From Chromatiaceae bacterium (GTDB lineage Bacteria; Pseudomonadota; Gammaproteobacteria; Chromatiales; Chromatiaceae), in NCBI GenBank assembly GCA_024235395.1, contig JACKMK010000003.1:310001-374000 (forward strand): a stretch of DNA of 64,000 bases. The letters run 5' to 3'. Numbering within the stretch: the stretch's first letter is position 1; the number at the start of each line of letters is the position of its first letter. Below, in pieces: positions 8,036 to 15,456 of this stretch. The position numbers and the translations under genes were made by a program. The notes beneath the pieces are model-generated. The model was not told where the DNA came from. It ran no database searches and was given only the letters and a program-made list of their open reading frames with translations.

Positions 8036-9328
8036 TCAGTAGTTCTGACCCGAACACTTGGCGGTCTTGACGTTGTAGTTGCCGCAGGACAACGGTGCAC
8101 GCCAGTCTGCGATCAGGTCTTTGGAACCCGGAAGGTAATCCGACCAGGCATCGCCGACCACCAGACCCGGCGTCTGCGATACGATCTGGAACTGACCGTC
8201 GTCCTGGATCTCACCGATCAACACCGGTTTGGTGATGTGATGGTTGGGCATCATCGCCGACAGGCCGCCGGACAGGTTGGGCACTGCGACACCGATGATC
8301 GCGTCTCCAACCGCTTCGGGATCGGTGGTGCCGGCCTTCTTGACGGCTTCCACCCACATGTTGAAGCCGATGTAATGCGCTTCCATCGGATCGTTGGTCA
8401 CGCGTGCCTCGTTCTTGATGAACTTGTGCCAGGCCTCGATGAATGCGTCGTTGCTGTCATTCTCCACGCTCATGAAATAGTTCCACGCGGCGAGGTGACC
8501 CACCAGCGGCTTGGTGTCGATGCCGGACAACTCCTCTTCACCGACCGAAAATGCGACCACCGGGATGTCCTCGGCCGAGATGCCCTGGTTGCCCAGTTCC
8601 TTGTAGAACGGGACGTTGGCATCGCCGTTGATCGTCGAGACCACCGCGGTCTTCTTGCCGGCCGATCCAAACTTCTTGATATCCGAGACGATCGACTGCC
8701 AGTCCGAATGACCGAACGGCGTGTAGTTGATCATGATGTCACCCTCGGCCACGCCCTTGGCCTTCAGGTAGGCCTCGAGGATCTTGTTCGTCGTGCGCGG
8801 GTAGACATAGTCGGTGCCCGCGAGCACCCACCGCTTGACGCCCTGGTCCATCAGGTAATCGACTGCCGGAATCGCCTGCTGGTTGGGCGCCGCGCCGGTA
8901 TAGAACACGTTCTTCGACGATTCCTCGCCCTCGTACTGCACCGGATAGAACAGCAGACCGTTCAGTTCCTCGAACACCGGCAGCACCGACTTGCGCGAAA
9001 CCGAGGTCCAGCAACCGAATACCGCGGCAACCTTCTCCTTTTCGATCAGCTCACGCGCCTTCTCGGCGAACAGTGGCCAGTTCGATGCCGGGTCGACCAC
9101 GACGGCCTCCAGCTTCTTGCCGAGCAGGCCACCCTTTTTGTTCTGCTCGTCGATCAGCATCAGCATCGTGTCCTTGAGCGTGGTCTCCGAGATCGCCATG
9201 GTCCCGGAAAGCGAATGCAGGACGCCGACCTTGATGGTATCCGCGGCCTGCGCTACGCCAGCGGCCCCGAAGGCAGCCGCCGCACTGACGGCGAGCGACA
9301 AGCGACGAAATTGTTTAGCGAGATTCAT
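8036..9328 (-). CDS. urtA: Urea ABC transporter substrate-binding protein UrtA
   Basis: Periplasmic urea-binding protein, 430 aa from ATG at 9328, preceded by AGGGGAG. The signal peptide ends in GVAQA followed by ADTIKVGVLHSLSGTMAISE, the classic UrtA mature start. Family blocks include AVFGCWTSVSRKSVLPVFEE, LFYPVQYEGEESS and FYTGAAPNQQ. It is the first gene of the urt-ure operon and is followed by a strong hairpin at 7973-8003. Confidence 0.98.
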   Translation of the reverse strand: MNLAKQFRRLSLAVSAAAAFGAAGVAQAADTIKVGVLHSLSGTMAISETTLKDTMLMLIDEQNKKGGLLGKKLEAVVVDPASNWPLFAEKARELIEKEKVAAVFGCWTSVSRKSVLPVFEELNGLLFYPVQYEGEESSKNVFYTGAAPNQQAIPAVDYLMDQGVKRWVLAGTDYVYPRTTNKILEAYLKAKGVAEGDIMINYTPFGHSDWQSIVSDIKKFGSAGKKTAVVSTINGDANVPFYKELGNQGISAEDIPVVAFSVGEEELSGIDTKPLVGHLAAWNYFMSVENDSNDAFIEAWHKFIKNEARVTNDPMEAHYIGFNMWVEAVKKAGTTDPEAVGDAIIGVAVPNLSGGLSAMMPNHHITKPVLIGEIQDDGQFQIVSQTPGLVVGDAWSDYLPGSKDLIADWRAPLSCGNYNVKTAKCSGQNY

Positions 9329-9465
9329 TGTTCGATTTACTCCCCTAAGGATTGGATTCGACACGACCGACGACCCGCGCTGGCAAACTGCCAAATCGTT
9401 TGGTGCTTCATGTACAGCGTTCGGAGCCTTCTCTGGCCCGGCGAAGCGACGGCTGCGCAGGTCAA

Positions 9466-9481
9466 TGCAGCGCTTGTGCCA
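9466..9481 (-). promoter_or_regulatory. Sigma-54 (-24/-12) promoter for urtA operon
   Basis: Read on the minus strand the sequence is TGGCACAAGCGCTGCA. The GG and GC doublets have exactly the sigma-54 spacing, and only one base of the TTGCA -12 element differs. The predicted start is near 9455, leaving a leader of about 125 nt before urtA. Sigma-54 promoters on urea-uptake operons are normally NtrC-driven. I did not find a proper NtrC site upstream, only an oppositely arranged dyad GGTGC-N5-GCACC at 9557-9571. The leader also holds TGGCA-N3-TGCCA at 9381-9393. Confidence 0.7.
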
Positions 9482-9892
9482 AGTTCGCTAAGTGCCTGCG
9501 TACACGAACAATTGAAACGACTGTCTCGGTTGTGCATCGCGTTGCCGCTCTGCATTGGTGCGCTCTGCACCGGGTGTCGCACCAGATTCGGGCGCCCGTG
9601 CAACAGGCGGCGCGAACGGCAATCGGCGCTCGCGCGGATGGTTTCTCGGGGAAGGATCGCGCCGACCTGGCGCCCCTGGCAGCGACTCAGGAATGCTGCG
9701 ATCTTCGCGGCTGGGGTTATCGTGGACCGTCGCGGCGAAGACCGCCGACTTTCGGGGTGTATCGGGTACGCGCGAACGAGGCGTCACCCGGAACGCCGGA
9801 AGGCGCCGGGTATCGTCAACTCAATCTTGATATCAGTCCGGGACGGGCACCCTGCCCTTCCCAGGCCCCTGCGGGCTGGTTGCATGACCCGC
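9482..9892. other. Intergenic region upstream of the urea operon
   Basis: No credible gene is seen here: the open frames on both strands are low-quality GC artefacts without ribosome sites. The stretch should contain the enhancer for the sigma-54 promoter at 9466-9481. The only symmetrical element I noted is GGTGC-N5-GCACC at 9557-9571, followed by a further direct GCACC at 9583-9587. Confidence 0.5.
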
Positions 9893-10462
9893 TCATGCGC
9901 GCTCGGTCCAGCCGCGCGCAAAGCGCTCCTGGGTGGCATCACCGGCCATGATCTCCACGTAGCGCGCACCCTGCTGGATGTTCATCAGTTTGATCAGCGC
10001 TTCGCCGCTGCAGTCGTTGGCCAGCAATGTGTCCAGGGCCGCGAGCGTCTTGTCGCCGAACCAGCCGTCGACGATCAGGTCCGGGTAGTCGCGCTGATCG
10101 TGGTTGAGCAGATTGAGTGACGATTGCAGGAAGCGTACTGCCCGGCGAAGTCCCATATTGACCGCGGTATCGTACAGTTCGTTCGCGACCGCCTGGTCGG
10201 GCAGTGCATCGCCCTGAAAGCGATCCCAGTACGCCTGTCGGTAGAAGGTTCGGACCGCGACCTGGAGCGGCGCGCTACGGCCCAGACTGCGCGGGAACCC
10301 GGCCTTGCGACGCATGGCGTCGATGCGCCGCCAACCGTCCCAGTCCGGGTGGTGAACTCTGGCGATGCCGCGATAGGTCTCACCTCCACGGTCGATCGGA
10401 ACTTTGACATAACCGCCCTGATGCGCCGACGTGGCCGCATATGCCTGTTCGAAATCGGCCAT
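9893..10462 (-). CDS. GH108-type lysozyme-like protein, expected catalytic Glu replaced
   Basis: The 189 residues match the phage/bacterial GH108 architecture: an N-terminal muramidase-like domain (about 1-90) with GGETYRGIARVHHPDWDGW, then a PG_binding_3-type C-terminal part with NMGLRRAVRFLQ and VDGWFGDKTLAAL. Family members carry EGGY, in which Glu is the acid catalyst; here the tetrad reads QGGY (CAG codon). This may be a non-hydrolytic peptidoglycan binder, unless another residue takes over. There is no signal peptide. It begins 14 bp after the protease/hydrolase gene, so the two are probably co-transcribed. Confidence 0.8.
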   Translation of the reverse strand: MADFEQAYAATSAHQGGYVKVPIDRGGETYRGIARVHHPDWDGWRRIDAMRRKAGFPRSLGRSAPLQVAVRTFYRQAYWDRFQGDALPDQAVANELYDTAVNMGLRRAVRFLQSSLNLLNHDQRDYPDLIVDGWFGDKTLAALDTLLANDCSGEALIKLMNIQQGARYVEIMAGDATQERFARGWTERA

Positions 10463-10476
10463 CGATGCTCCCCCGC

Positions 10477-12333
10477 TCAGTATTCGAGCGACGCTTTGCT
10501 GAAACGGTGCTCCGGTAGCGGATCCGCGCCGAGGATGATGCGCAGCAAGCTGTTCATGCTGGCCGCATCGTTGTCGAAGCCACCGTGCGAGGTGGCCTCG
10601 GTGATGTCGTTCGGCGAACCGTCCGAATAGTGCACGCTGAACCGGTCGGTGATCCTGTCCATCTTGTCTTTACGCTGCAGCTTTTGCATGTCGCGTTGCA
10701 TACCGAGGATGTCCTCCGGGAGGGCCTCCTCGAACGCCTGCGACACGAGATACAGCAGTGACTTGCGATACACCCCAGCGACCGTATCGTCGCGCTCCAG
10801 GCGTTCGGTGAGGTTCAACACCTGCATGCGGTCGATGCCGAAACTGCCAGGCGCGGTGATCAGGTAGGGATAGTAATGGCTCTCGAACAGGCCCACGCTG
10901 GCGGCCGGCGCAAACAGCGTGCAACTCGCGACGCGCAACGTCGGCGCAAGGTCTTCGAGCGCCTCCAACAGCCACGCCAGCAGAATGGCGCCGGTGCTGT
11001 GCCCACAAAGGTGGATCTTCAGTGGGGTGTCACGCCTGCGCGCGAGTTCGTTCATCCAGATAGCAAGTGTCTCGCTACCGGCGTGCTTCGGCAGGAACGG
11101 CAGCCGCGCGCCATCCTTCATTTCCCGCCACAGGGCGCGCCCCGGAATCCGCGTCACCCATTCGAGTATCCGGTCGGTCCAGTCGCCGAGGGCACCGGCA
11201 CGTTCCGCTGCGGCATCGCGACGCCGCAGCACGACATCCTTGAGCTCTTCTATGATCCCGGTGTCGTACATGAAGTGATACGGGTAGATCCCATTACGCT
11301 TGAAGGTCCCCTTCATCGCCGCGATCCGGTGTGCCGAATCCTTCGGCGAGTTCAGTCCGCCGTGCGCATACAGCAGGAGATGCTGGTACTTGTCGCTGCT
11401 GCCGGCAATCAGACGGGCCGTGGTACGCACATCATCGGCGTTGCTCCAATAACGCCCCCGGGTCTGAAACCGCCCGTCGTCGACATGGATGAAATGTCCG
11501 GCGATCTCGCTGCGCGCAAGGCTCTGGCGGATCGACAATCCACTGCGATTGAGTCCGTTGGGCTGCGGGAGATGCCATATCTGGGGCGTGGAAAGCGCCA
11601 CATTGAACACCCAGGCATCCATCAGGTTTTCAAGCCAATCCTCGTATTGCCATAGGCCGAGACCACCCTTGCCCCAACCCTTGCCCCACGAGTTCTGCAA
11701 CCAGAATCCCTTGCTGTTGTAGCCGACGATCGCAAAGGCATGGCCGCCCTGCTGTCCCTTGATAAACGGAATGACCCCGGTGCGTCGGTCGGGTCGCATC
11801 CAGCCGGCATGGGTCTGCGCTGAACAGAAGATCGCGCCCGCCTCGTTTACTGCGGCGTGGAAGTCGGCTATCCGAGGCTGTACGCGGTAATAGGCACCGA
11901 TGGTGTTTTCGCGTGCCCGCTTGGCGCGATCGACTGTGAGGCTGCCGGGATTGCCCTGCGTGTACGGCCACTGGGCGGCGCTGCACACCCCCATGTTGAA
12001 CCAGCCTTTGATCGCACCGCGGCAGCTCGAGCCGGCGTAATCCTCGCCTGGCCATTCGTCATGCAGCTTCGCCATCTCGTACAGCATCCGCGGACTGACA
12101 CGGGTACGATTCCGACGGCGCTGATTCAGCAGATTGATGACCGCCGCCAGGCCAAAGCCGGTGCAGGCACCCTCCTGTTGCTGATCCAGGATGAGCAGAT
12201 TGCGCGGCGGCGGGACATAGGCACGCAACTGGGCGAGCGTCGGCTCGAACGGCCAGTCACGCAGATCGGGGACGTCTTGGACTGCAGTCGTCGGGTGGCT
12301 CTGGGTACCGCTGGCGCTTTGGCGTGTTGGCAT
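10477..12333 (-). CDS. Papain-like cysteine protease fused to an alpha/beta hydrolase
   Basis: 618 aa from ATG at 12333, with GGGAG about a dozen bases upstream; an in-frame ATG at 12345 is possible. Residues about 20-245 are a C1A (papain) domain: QQEGACTGFG with catalytic Cys57, GGHAFAIVGY with His198, and QNSWGKGWG with Asn214. After a linker, residues about 315-530 look like a lipase-type alpha/beta hydrolase, with LLLYAHGGLN (oxyanion-type HGG) and the nucleophile elbow GHSTG (Ser446). No signal peptide is evident. The fusion of the two hydrolase types is uncommon. The gene sits between the META-domain gene and the GH108-like gene on one strand. Confidence 0.8.
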   Translation of the reverse strand: MPTRQSASGTQSHPTTAVQDVPDLRDWPFEPTLAQLRAYVPPPRNLLILDQQQEGACTGFGLAAVINLLNQRRRNRTRVSPRMLYEMAKLHDEWPGEDYAGSSCRGAIKGWFNMGVCSAAQWPYTQGNPGSLTVDRAKRARENTIGAYYRVQPRIADFHAAVNEAGAIFCSAQTHAGWMRPDRRTGVIPFIKGQQGGHAFAIVGYNSKGFWLQNSWGKGWGKGGLGLWQYEDWLENLMDAWVFNVALSTPQIWHLPQPNGLNRSGLSIRQSLARSEIAGHFIHVDDGRFQTRGRYWSNADDVRTTARLIAGSSDKYQHLLLYAHGGLNSPKDSAHRIAAMKGTFKRNGIYPYHFMYDTGIIEELKDVVLRRRDAAAERAGALGDWTDRILEWVTRIPGRALWREMKDGARLPFLPKHAGSETLAIWMNELARRRDTPLKIHLCGHSTGAILLAWLLEALEDLAPTLRVASCTLFAPAASVGLFESHYYPYLITAPGSFGIDRMQVLNLTERLERDDTVAGVYRKSLLYLVSQAFEEALPEDILGMQRDMQKLQRKDKMDRITDRFSVHYSDGSPNDITEATSHGGFDNDAASMNSLLRIILGADPLPEHRFSKASLEY

Positions 12334-12397
12334 GCGAGCTCGCATCTCCCGGGCAACGCGCCAAGTATAGCCGCGCCCCTCACCGACAGCGCACGGC

Positions 12398-12814
12398 TCA
12401 GTCCCAGTCGGTCTGGCGCATCTCCAGGATCGGCTTGCCGGCAGCGTCGAACAGCACCAGTTGCGCCTGCTGGCGCAGATAGGTGCGCGCGTTCTCGAGG
12501 GCCTGGGCGAGCGCAACCTCACGCTGCATCACGCTTTCGGCGCACGCCATCCGCGAAGCCGCGACCGGGCCTACGAAGATGTTGCCCGCATTTGCATCGT
12601 ACTCGGCAAACAGCCGATTGCAGCCGCCATGGCCCACCAGGCGGCCCTTGCTGCGAAACTGCACGAAGGCGACCGTTTCATCGGGTACACCGATGTCATC
12701 GATGCGCAGCGGCTTCCATTCACTGCCCTGAAGCGGGCTGGCGGGCAGCGCGCCGGACAACAGCCACGCGCAGGCCGTCAGGACCAGGGTACGGGTTCGA
12801 TACGGACCAATCAT
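12398..12814 (-). CDS. Secreted META/HslJ-like domain protein
   Basis: 138 aa from ATG at 12814. A signal peptide (LVLTACAWLLSGALPAS) is followed by a single META-type domain, recognisable from RLVGHGGCNRLFAEYDANAG, the phase-2 strand FVGPVAASRMAC, and a C-terminal LVLFDAAGKPILEMR. META/HslJ proteins are periplasmic or outer-membrane lipoproteins linked to novobiocin resistance or protease inhibition. No lipobox is present here. The next gene starts 64 bp downstream. A protease-inhibitor role toward the cysteine protease is conceivable but unproven. Confidence 0.75.
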   Translation of the reverse strand: MIGPYRTRTLVLTACAWLLSGALPASPLQGSEWKPLRIDDIGVPDETVAFVQFRSKGRLVGHGGCNRLFAEYDANAGNIFVGPVAASRMACAESVMQREVALAQALENARTYLRQQAQLVLFDAAGKPILEMRQTDWD

Positions 12815-12869
12815 GCTATGCAACCGCCGACAACAGGGCGGCGTAAGATAGCAACCCGACGCGCAGAGC

Positions 12870-12925
12870 AAAACCCCGCGTGGACAGGCGGCCGCCCTGC
12901 CGGGACTTGCCGGGCGGCGGGGTTA
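12870..12925 (-). terminator. Rho-independent terminator after pilU
   Basis: On the minus strand AACCCCGC (12924-12917) pairs with GCGGGGTT (12879-12872), with a second inner GC-rich stem (CCGCCC/GGGCGG), and the hairpin ends in TTTT. The first arm overlaps the pilU stop codon. Confidence 0.7.
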
Positions 12926-14092
12926 CAACTTGCCGAAGTCGGCGACGACCTCGTCGACCTGGTCGCCTTCGGTCGGTTCCAGCGAGAGGTTGTGCCCCCA
13001 GTCGACATCGGCAGAGGCCTTCTTGCCGGCGTTCGAGGTCTTGATCTTGATCTTGACGTTGCTGGCTGAATCGGCAAATTCGACCGCGGTCTCGGCGGTG
13101 ATGCGACCTTCGTTGTACAGCTGCACCAGGTGCTGGTCGAACGACTGCATCTTGTACTGCCCACCGCGCTCGATCGCATCCTTGATGTTGCCGACCTCCA
13201 TTTTACTTATCAAATCCGAGATGTATGCGGTGTTGATCAGCAGTTCGACCGCCGCGACCTTGCCCCCGTTTGCCGCCGGCACGAGCCGCTGACAGACGAT
13301 GGCCCGCAGGTTCTGGGCGATGCGCTTGGCCTGCGCCTCCAGGCCATCCTTCGGATAGAAGCCGAGGATACGCTCCATCGTGGTCGTCGCATTGTTCGCG
13401 TGCAGGGTCGACAGCGCCAGGTGGCCGGTATTGGAGAACTTGAGCGCGAATTCCATCGTGTCCTGGTCGCGGATCTCACCCATCAGGATGACGTCCGGGG
13501 CTTCGCGCAGCGCCGCCTTCATACCGGTGCTGAATGACGCGGTATCGGTACCGATCTCACGCTGTGCGACGACCGATTTCTTGTGGTCGTGGACGAATTC
13601 GATCGGATCCTCCAGCGTCAGGATATGACCGCCTGAGCTTGCGTTGCGATGGTCGATCATCGCCGCCAGCGTGGTCGATTTACCCGATCCCGTCGCACCG
13701 ACGACGAGAATCAGGCCGTTGCGATGCATCACCAGCTCTTCGAGGATCTTCGGCATCGCCAGAGACTCGATGGTCGGCACCGTGGTGTTGATGTGCCGCA
13801 GGACCACGGCGGCCTCGCCGCGCTGGCGAAACGCGTTGCCGCGGAACCGCCCGATCCCACGGTACGACAGCGAGAAATCGACCTCGCCGTTCTCTTCGAA
13901 GTGTTTCAGTTTGTCGTCGGTCAGCAGTTCGCGGATCGCACGTTCCGCGTCGCCCGGCTCCAACGGTTCGCCCAGCTGTGCGAATCCCTTCGGGGTTTTC
14001 AGCGAGATCTTGGCCCCGGTGTACATGTAGACGTCGGAGGCATTGTTTTTGACCATTACCTGCAGTACGCGCGGCACATCGATTTGCGGCAT
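12923..14092 (-). CDS. pilU: Type IV pilus retraction ATPase, PilT/PilU family
   Basis: Hexameric cytoplasmic motor for twitching motility. 389 aa. Walker A is GATGSGKSTT; the Asp box and Walker B region include ILTLEDPIEFVH and REAPDVILMGEIRD; the His box is STLHANNATTTMERIL. The C-terminal part, with ELLINTAYISDLISK and SFDQHLVQLYNEG, and an acidic tail beyond the PilT end favour PilU over PilT. There is no pilT neighbour in the window. A terminator overlaps its stop codon. Confidence 0.9.
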   Translation of the reverse strand: MPQIDVPRVLQVMVKNNASDVYMYTGAKISLKTPKGFAQLGEPLEPGDAERAIRELLTDDKLKHFEENGEVDFSLSYRGIGRFRGNAFRQRGEAAVVLRHINTTVPTIESLAMPKILEELVMHRNGLILVVGATGSGKSTTLAAMIDHRNASSGGHILTLEDPIEFVHDHKKSVVAQREIGTDTASFSTGMKAALREAPDVILMGEIRDQDTMEFALKFSNTGHLALSTLHANNATTTMERILGFYPKDGLEAQAKRIAQNLRAIVCQRLVPAANGGKVAAVELLINTAYISDLISKMEVGNIKDAIERGGQYKMQSFDQHLVQLYNEGRITAETAVEFADSASNVKIKIKTSNAGKKASADVDWGHNLSLEPTEGDQVDEVVADFGKL

Positions 14093-14317
14093 TGTCGCTT
14101 CGCTCCTTACGCAATCGGCGGGGGCTCGACCGGCTGCGTCGAAAGACCCTGGCGAAAACCGCCCACAGCGGATCGACCCCGGACCCGGTCAGATAATTGG
14201 GTTATCGGTGGGTTGCGGAAAAACTTTCCCGCCGCTGTCGAACCTGCGAACGAAACGCTTCGCGAACTCCGTCCATGGCAGGCGTCGGCCCGGTCCCGGT
14301 GTCAAAACCAGTTTTTG

Positions 14318-14335
14318 TAAGTATGCGCTCACTTA
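14318..14335. promoter_or_regulatory. Operator-like palindrome, copy 1
   Basis: TAAGTATGCGCTCACTTA, an imperfect inverted repeat with TAAGT/ACTTA arms. It shares 15 of 18 bases with the copy at 14526. Paired 18-bp dyads of this form are typical of TetR-family operators. It lies about 225 bp upstream of pilU. The regulator is unknown. Confidence 0.5.
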
Positions 14336-14525
14336 TTTCTAAACATCGGAAACCACTATATGAAGAGTCGGGGACCGCGCTGCGACGGGCGGCGTTGCGC
14401 GCTGCGAATGCCGACATCGGATGCCCGTCGACGACCTGCACCCTTAGACGGGCAGGTGGTCGGGACGAAACGCGTCCTCCGGCGGGACGGCGATTCACGA
14501 CTATCGATTTCTCTTGGAATTGGCA

Positions 14526-14543
14526 TAAGTAAGCGTTTACTTA
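14526..14543. promoter_or_regulatory. Operator-like palindrome, copy 2
   Basis: TAAGTAAGCGTTTACTTA, with perfect 7-bp arms (TAAGTAA/TTACTTA) around GCGT. It lies downstream of the tetR stop, 208 bp from copy 1. It differs from the palindrome at the tetR/RND promoter, so it probably binds another regulator. Confidence 0.55.
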
Positions 14544-14677
14544 CAATTGAGTGCGACAGGCGACGGACGGACCGGGAGAGGCACGCCGGGCGAACCACCG
14601 GTTGGCGATCGACGGCGGCGCGCGGAGTGTCCGGGTGCGTGAACGGCGACCCGGGCACGGAGTGACTCCCTGCCCGC

Positions 14678-15286
14678 TCAGCGCGTTCCATGGGTGGCAA
14701 GGAACATCTGGATCGTGGTGTCCAGAATCCGGGACCGTTCGGCGTCGTCAGGCACGGGTTGACCGCCGAGTATCTGCGGCCACAGCGAAAACGCATTCAA
14801 CAGGCCGATGAACTGATCGGCGGCCCACACCGGGTCGTCGACCGCCAGCCGGTGGTCACGCGCCGCATCGGCGAGCCAGCTCGCCAGGCCGGTCTGGCGC
14901 GCGCGGAACAGCTGGTAAGTGCGTTGCGCGAGCGCCGGAGAACGGATCAGCTCGACCAGGGTGACCCGCGCAAGCGTCAGAAAACACGGTGCGGCGTGCA
15001 TGTCGAGGACCTGTTTGCCAATGTCGCGCAACTGGTCGGACAGCCCTTGGGCGGGATCGTAGCCATGGTCACTGACATGCTGCACCCGCTCGACCAGTTC
15101 TGCAGCTATCGCCTCGAACAGCGACTGTTTGCTCGCGAAATGGTTGTAAACGGTGCGTTTCGACACGCGCGCGCGCGCCGCGATCCGGTCCATGCTGGTC
15201 GCTCGGTAACCGTTCGCCTCGAACTCTCCCAGCGCCGCCGCCAGAATGGCGCTGCGCTTCTGCTCGCTGATCTTTGCTGCCCGCAT
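14678..15286 (-). CDS. TetR/AcrR-family transcriptional repressor of the RND operon
   Basis: 202 aa. The N-terminal helix-turn-helix covers residues about 10-55: RSAILAAALGEFEANGY, then TSMDRIAARARVSKRTVYNH and FASKQSLFEAI. The rest is an all-helical ligand-binding domain ending in a C-terminal segment of the AefR-like kind. It is divergent from the efflux operon at 15457, with a 27-bp palindrome between them. Local repressor of both itself and the pump is the natural reading. Confidence 0.9.
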   Translation of the reverse strand: MRAAKISEQKRSAILAAALGEFEANGYRATSMDRIAARARVSKRTVYNHFASKQSLFEAIAAELVERVQHVSDHGYDPAQGLSDQLRDIGKQVLDMHAAPCFLTLARVTLVELIRSPALAQRTYQLFRARQTGLASWLADAARDHRLAVDDPVWAADQFIGLLNAFSLWPQILGGQPVPDDAERSRILDTTIQMFLATHGTR

Positions 15287-15348
15287 ACCCTCGCCTGCCG
15301 TCGATGCGCCAATCGCCAGGAAATCAATGATGGCGTGCGGCGCTGCTC

Positions 15349-15375
15349 AGGTATACTACACCGTTTAGTTTACCT
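15349..15375. promoter_or_regulatory. 27-bp palindromic operator in the tetR/RND intergenic region
   Basis: The outer arms AGGTA and TACCT, and ACTA with TAGT inside, pair in 11 of 13 positions around 15362. It contains a TATACT -10-like hexamer. Its position between the divergent tetR and membrane-fusion genes makes it the likely TetR binding site. Confidence 0.75.
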
Positions 15376-15456
15376 TGCGCGCTCAACCCCGGACTCCGCA
15401 GGGTGCACGCCACCCCGCTTTCGGCAAAGCTGAGCGCAGACGGACGAGGACGCCCC

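Larger units (their letters stand above)
14093..14677. other. Non-coding gap between pilU and tetR with two matching palindromes
   Basis: About 585 bp without a convincing gene; the open frames lack codon bias and ribosome sites. The stretch is notable for two near-identical palindromes at 14318-14335 and 14526-14543, and is locally more AT-rich around them than the flanking genes. It may hold the pilU promoter. Confidence 0.5.

Noticed and set aside
9557..9571. GGTGC-N5-GCACC as an NtrC enhancer
   Set aside because: NtrC sites have the half-sites in the order GCAC...GTGC; here the order is reversed, so I list it only as a dyad.
14360..14665. 101-codon plus-strand frame in the pilU/tetR gap
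   Set aside because: No ribosome site and Arg-rich random-like sequence; it also runs through palindrome 2.
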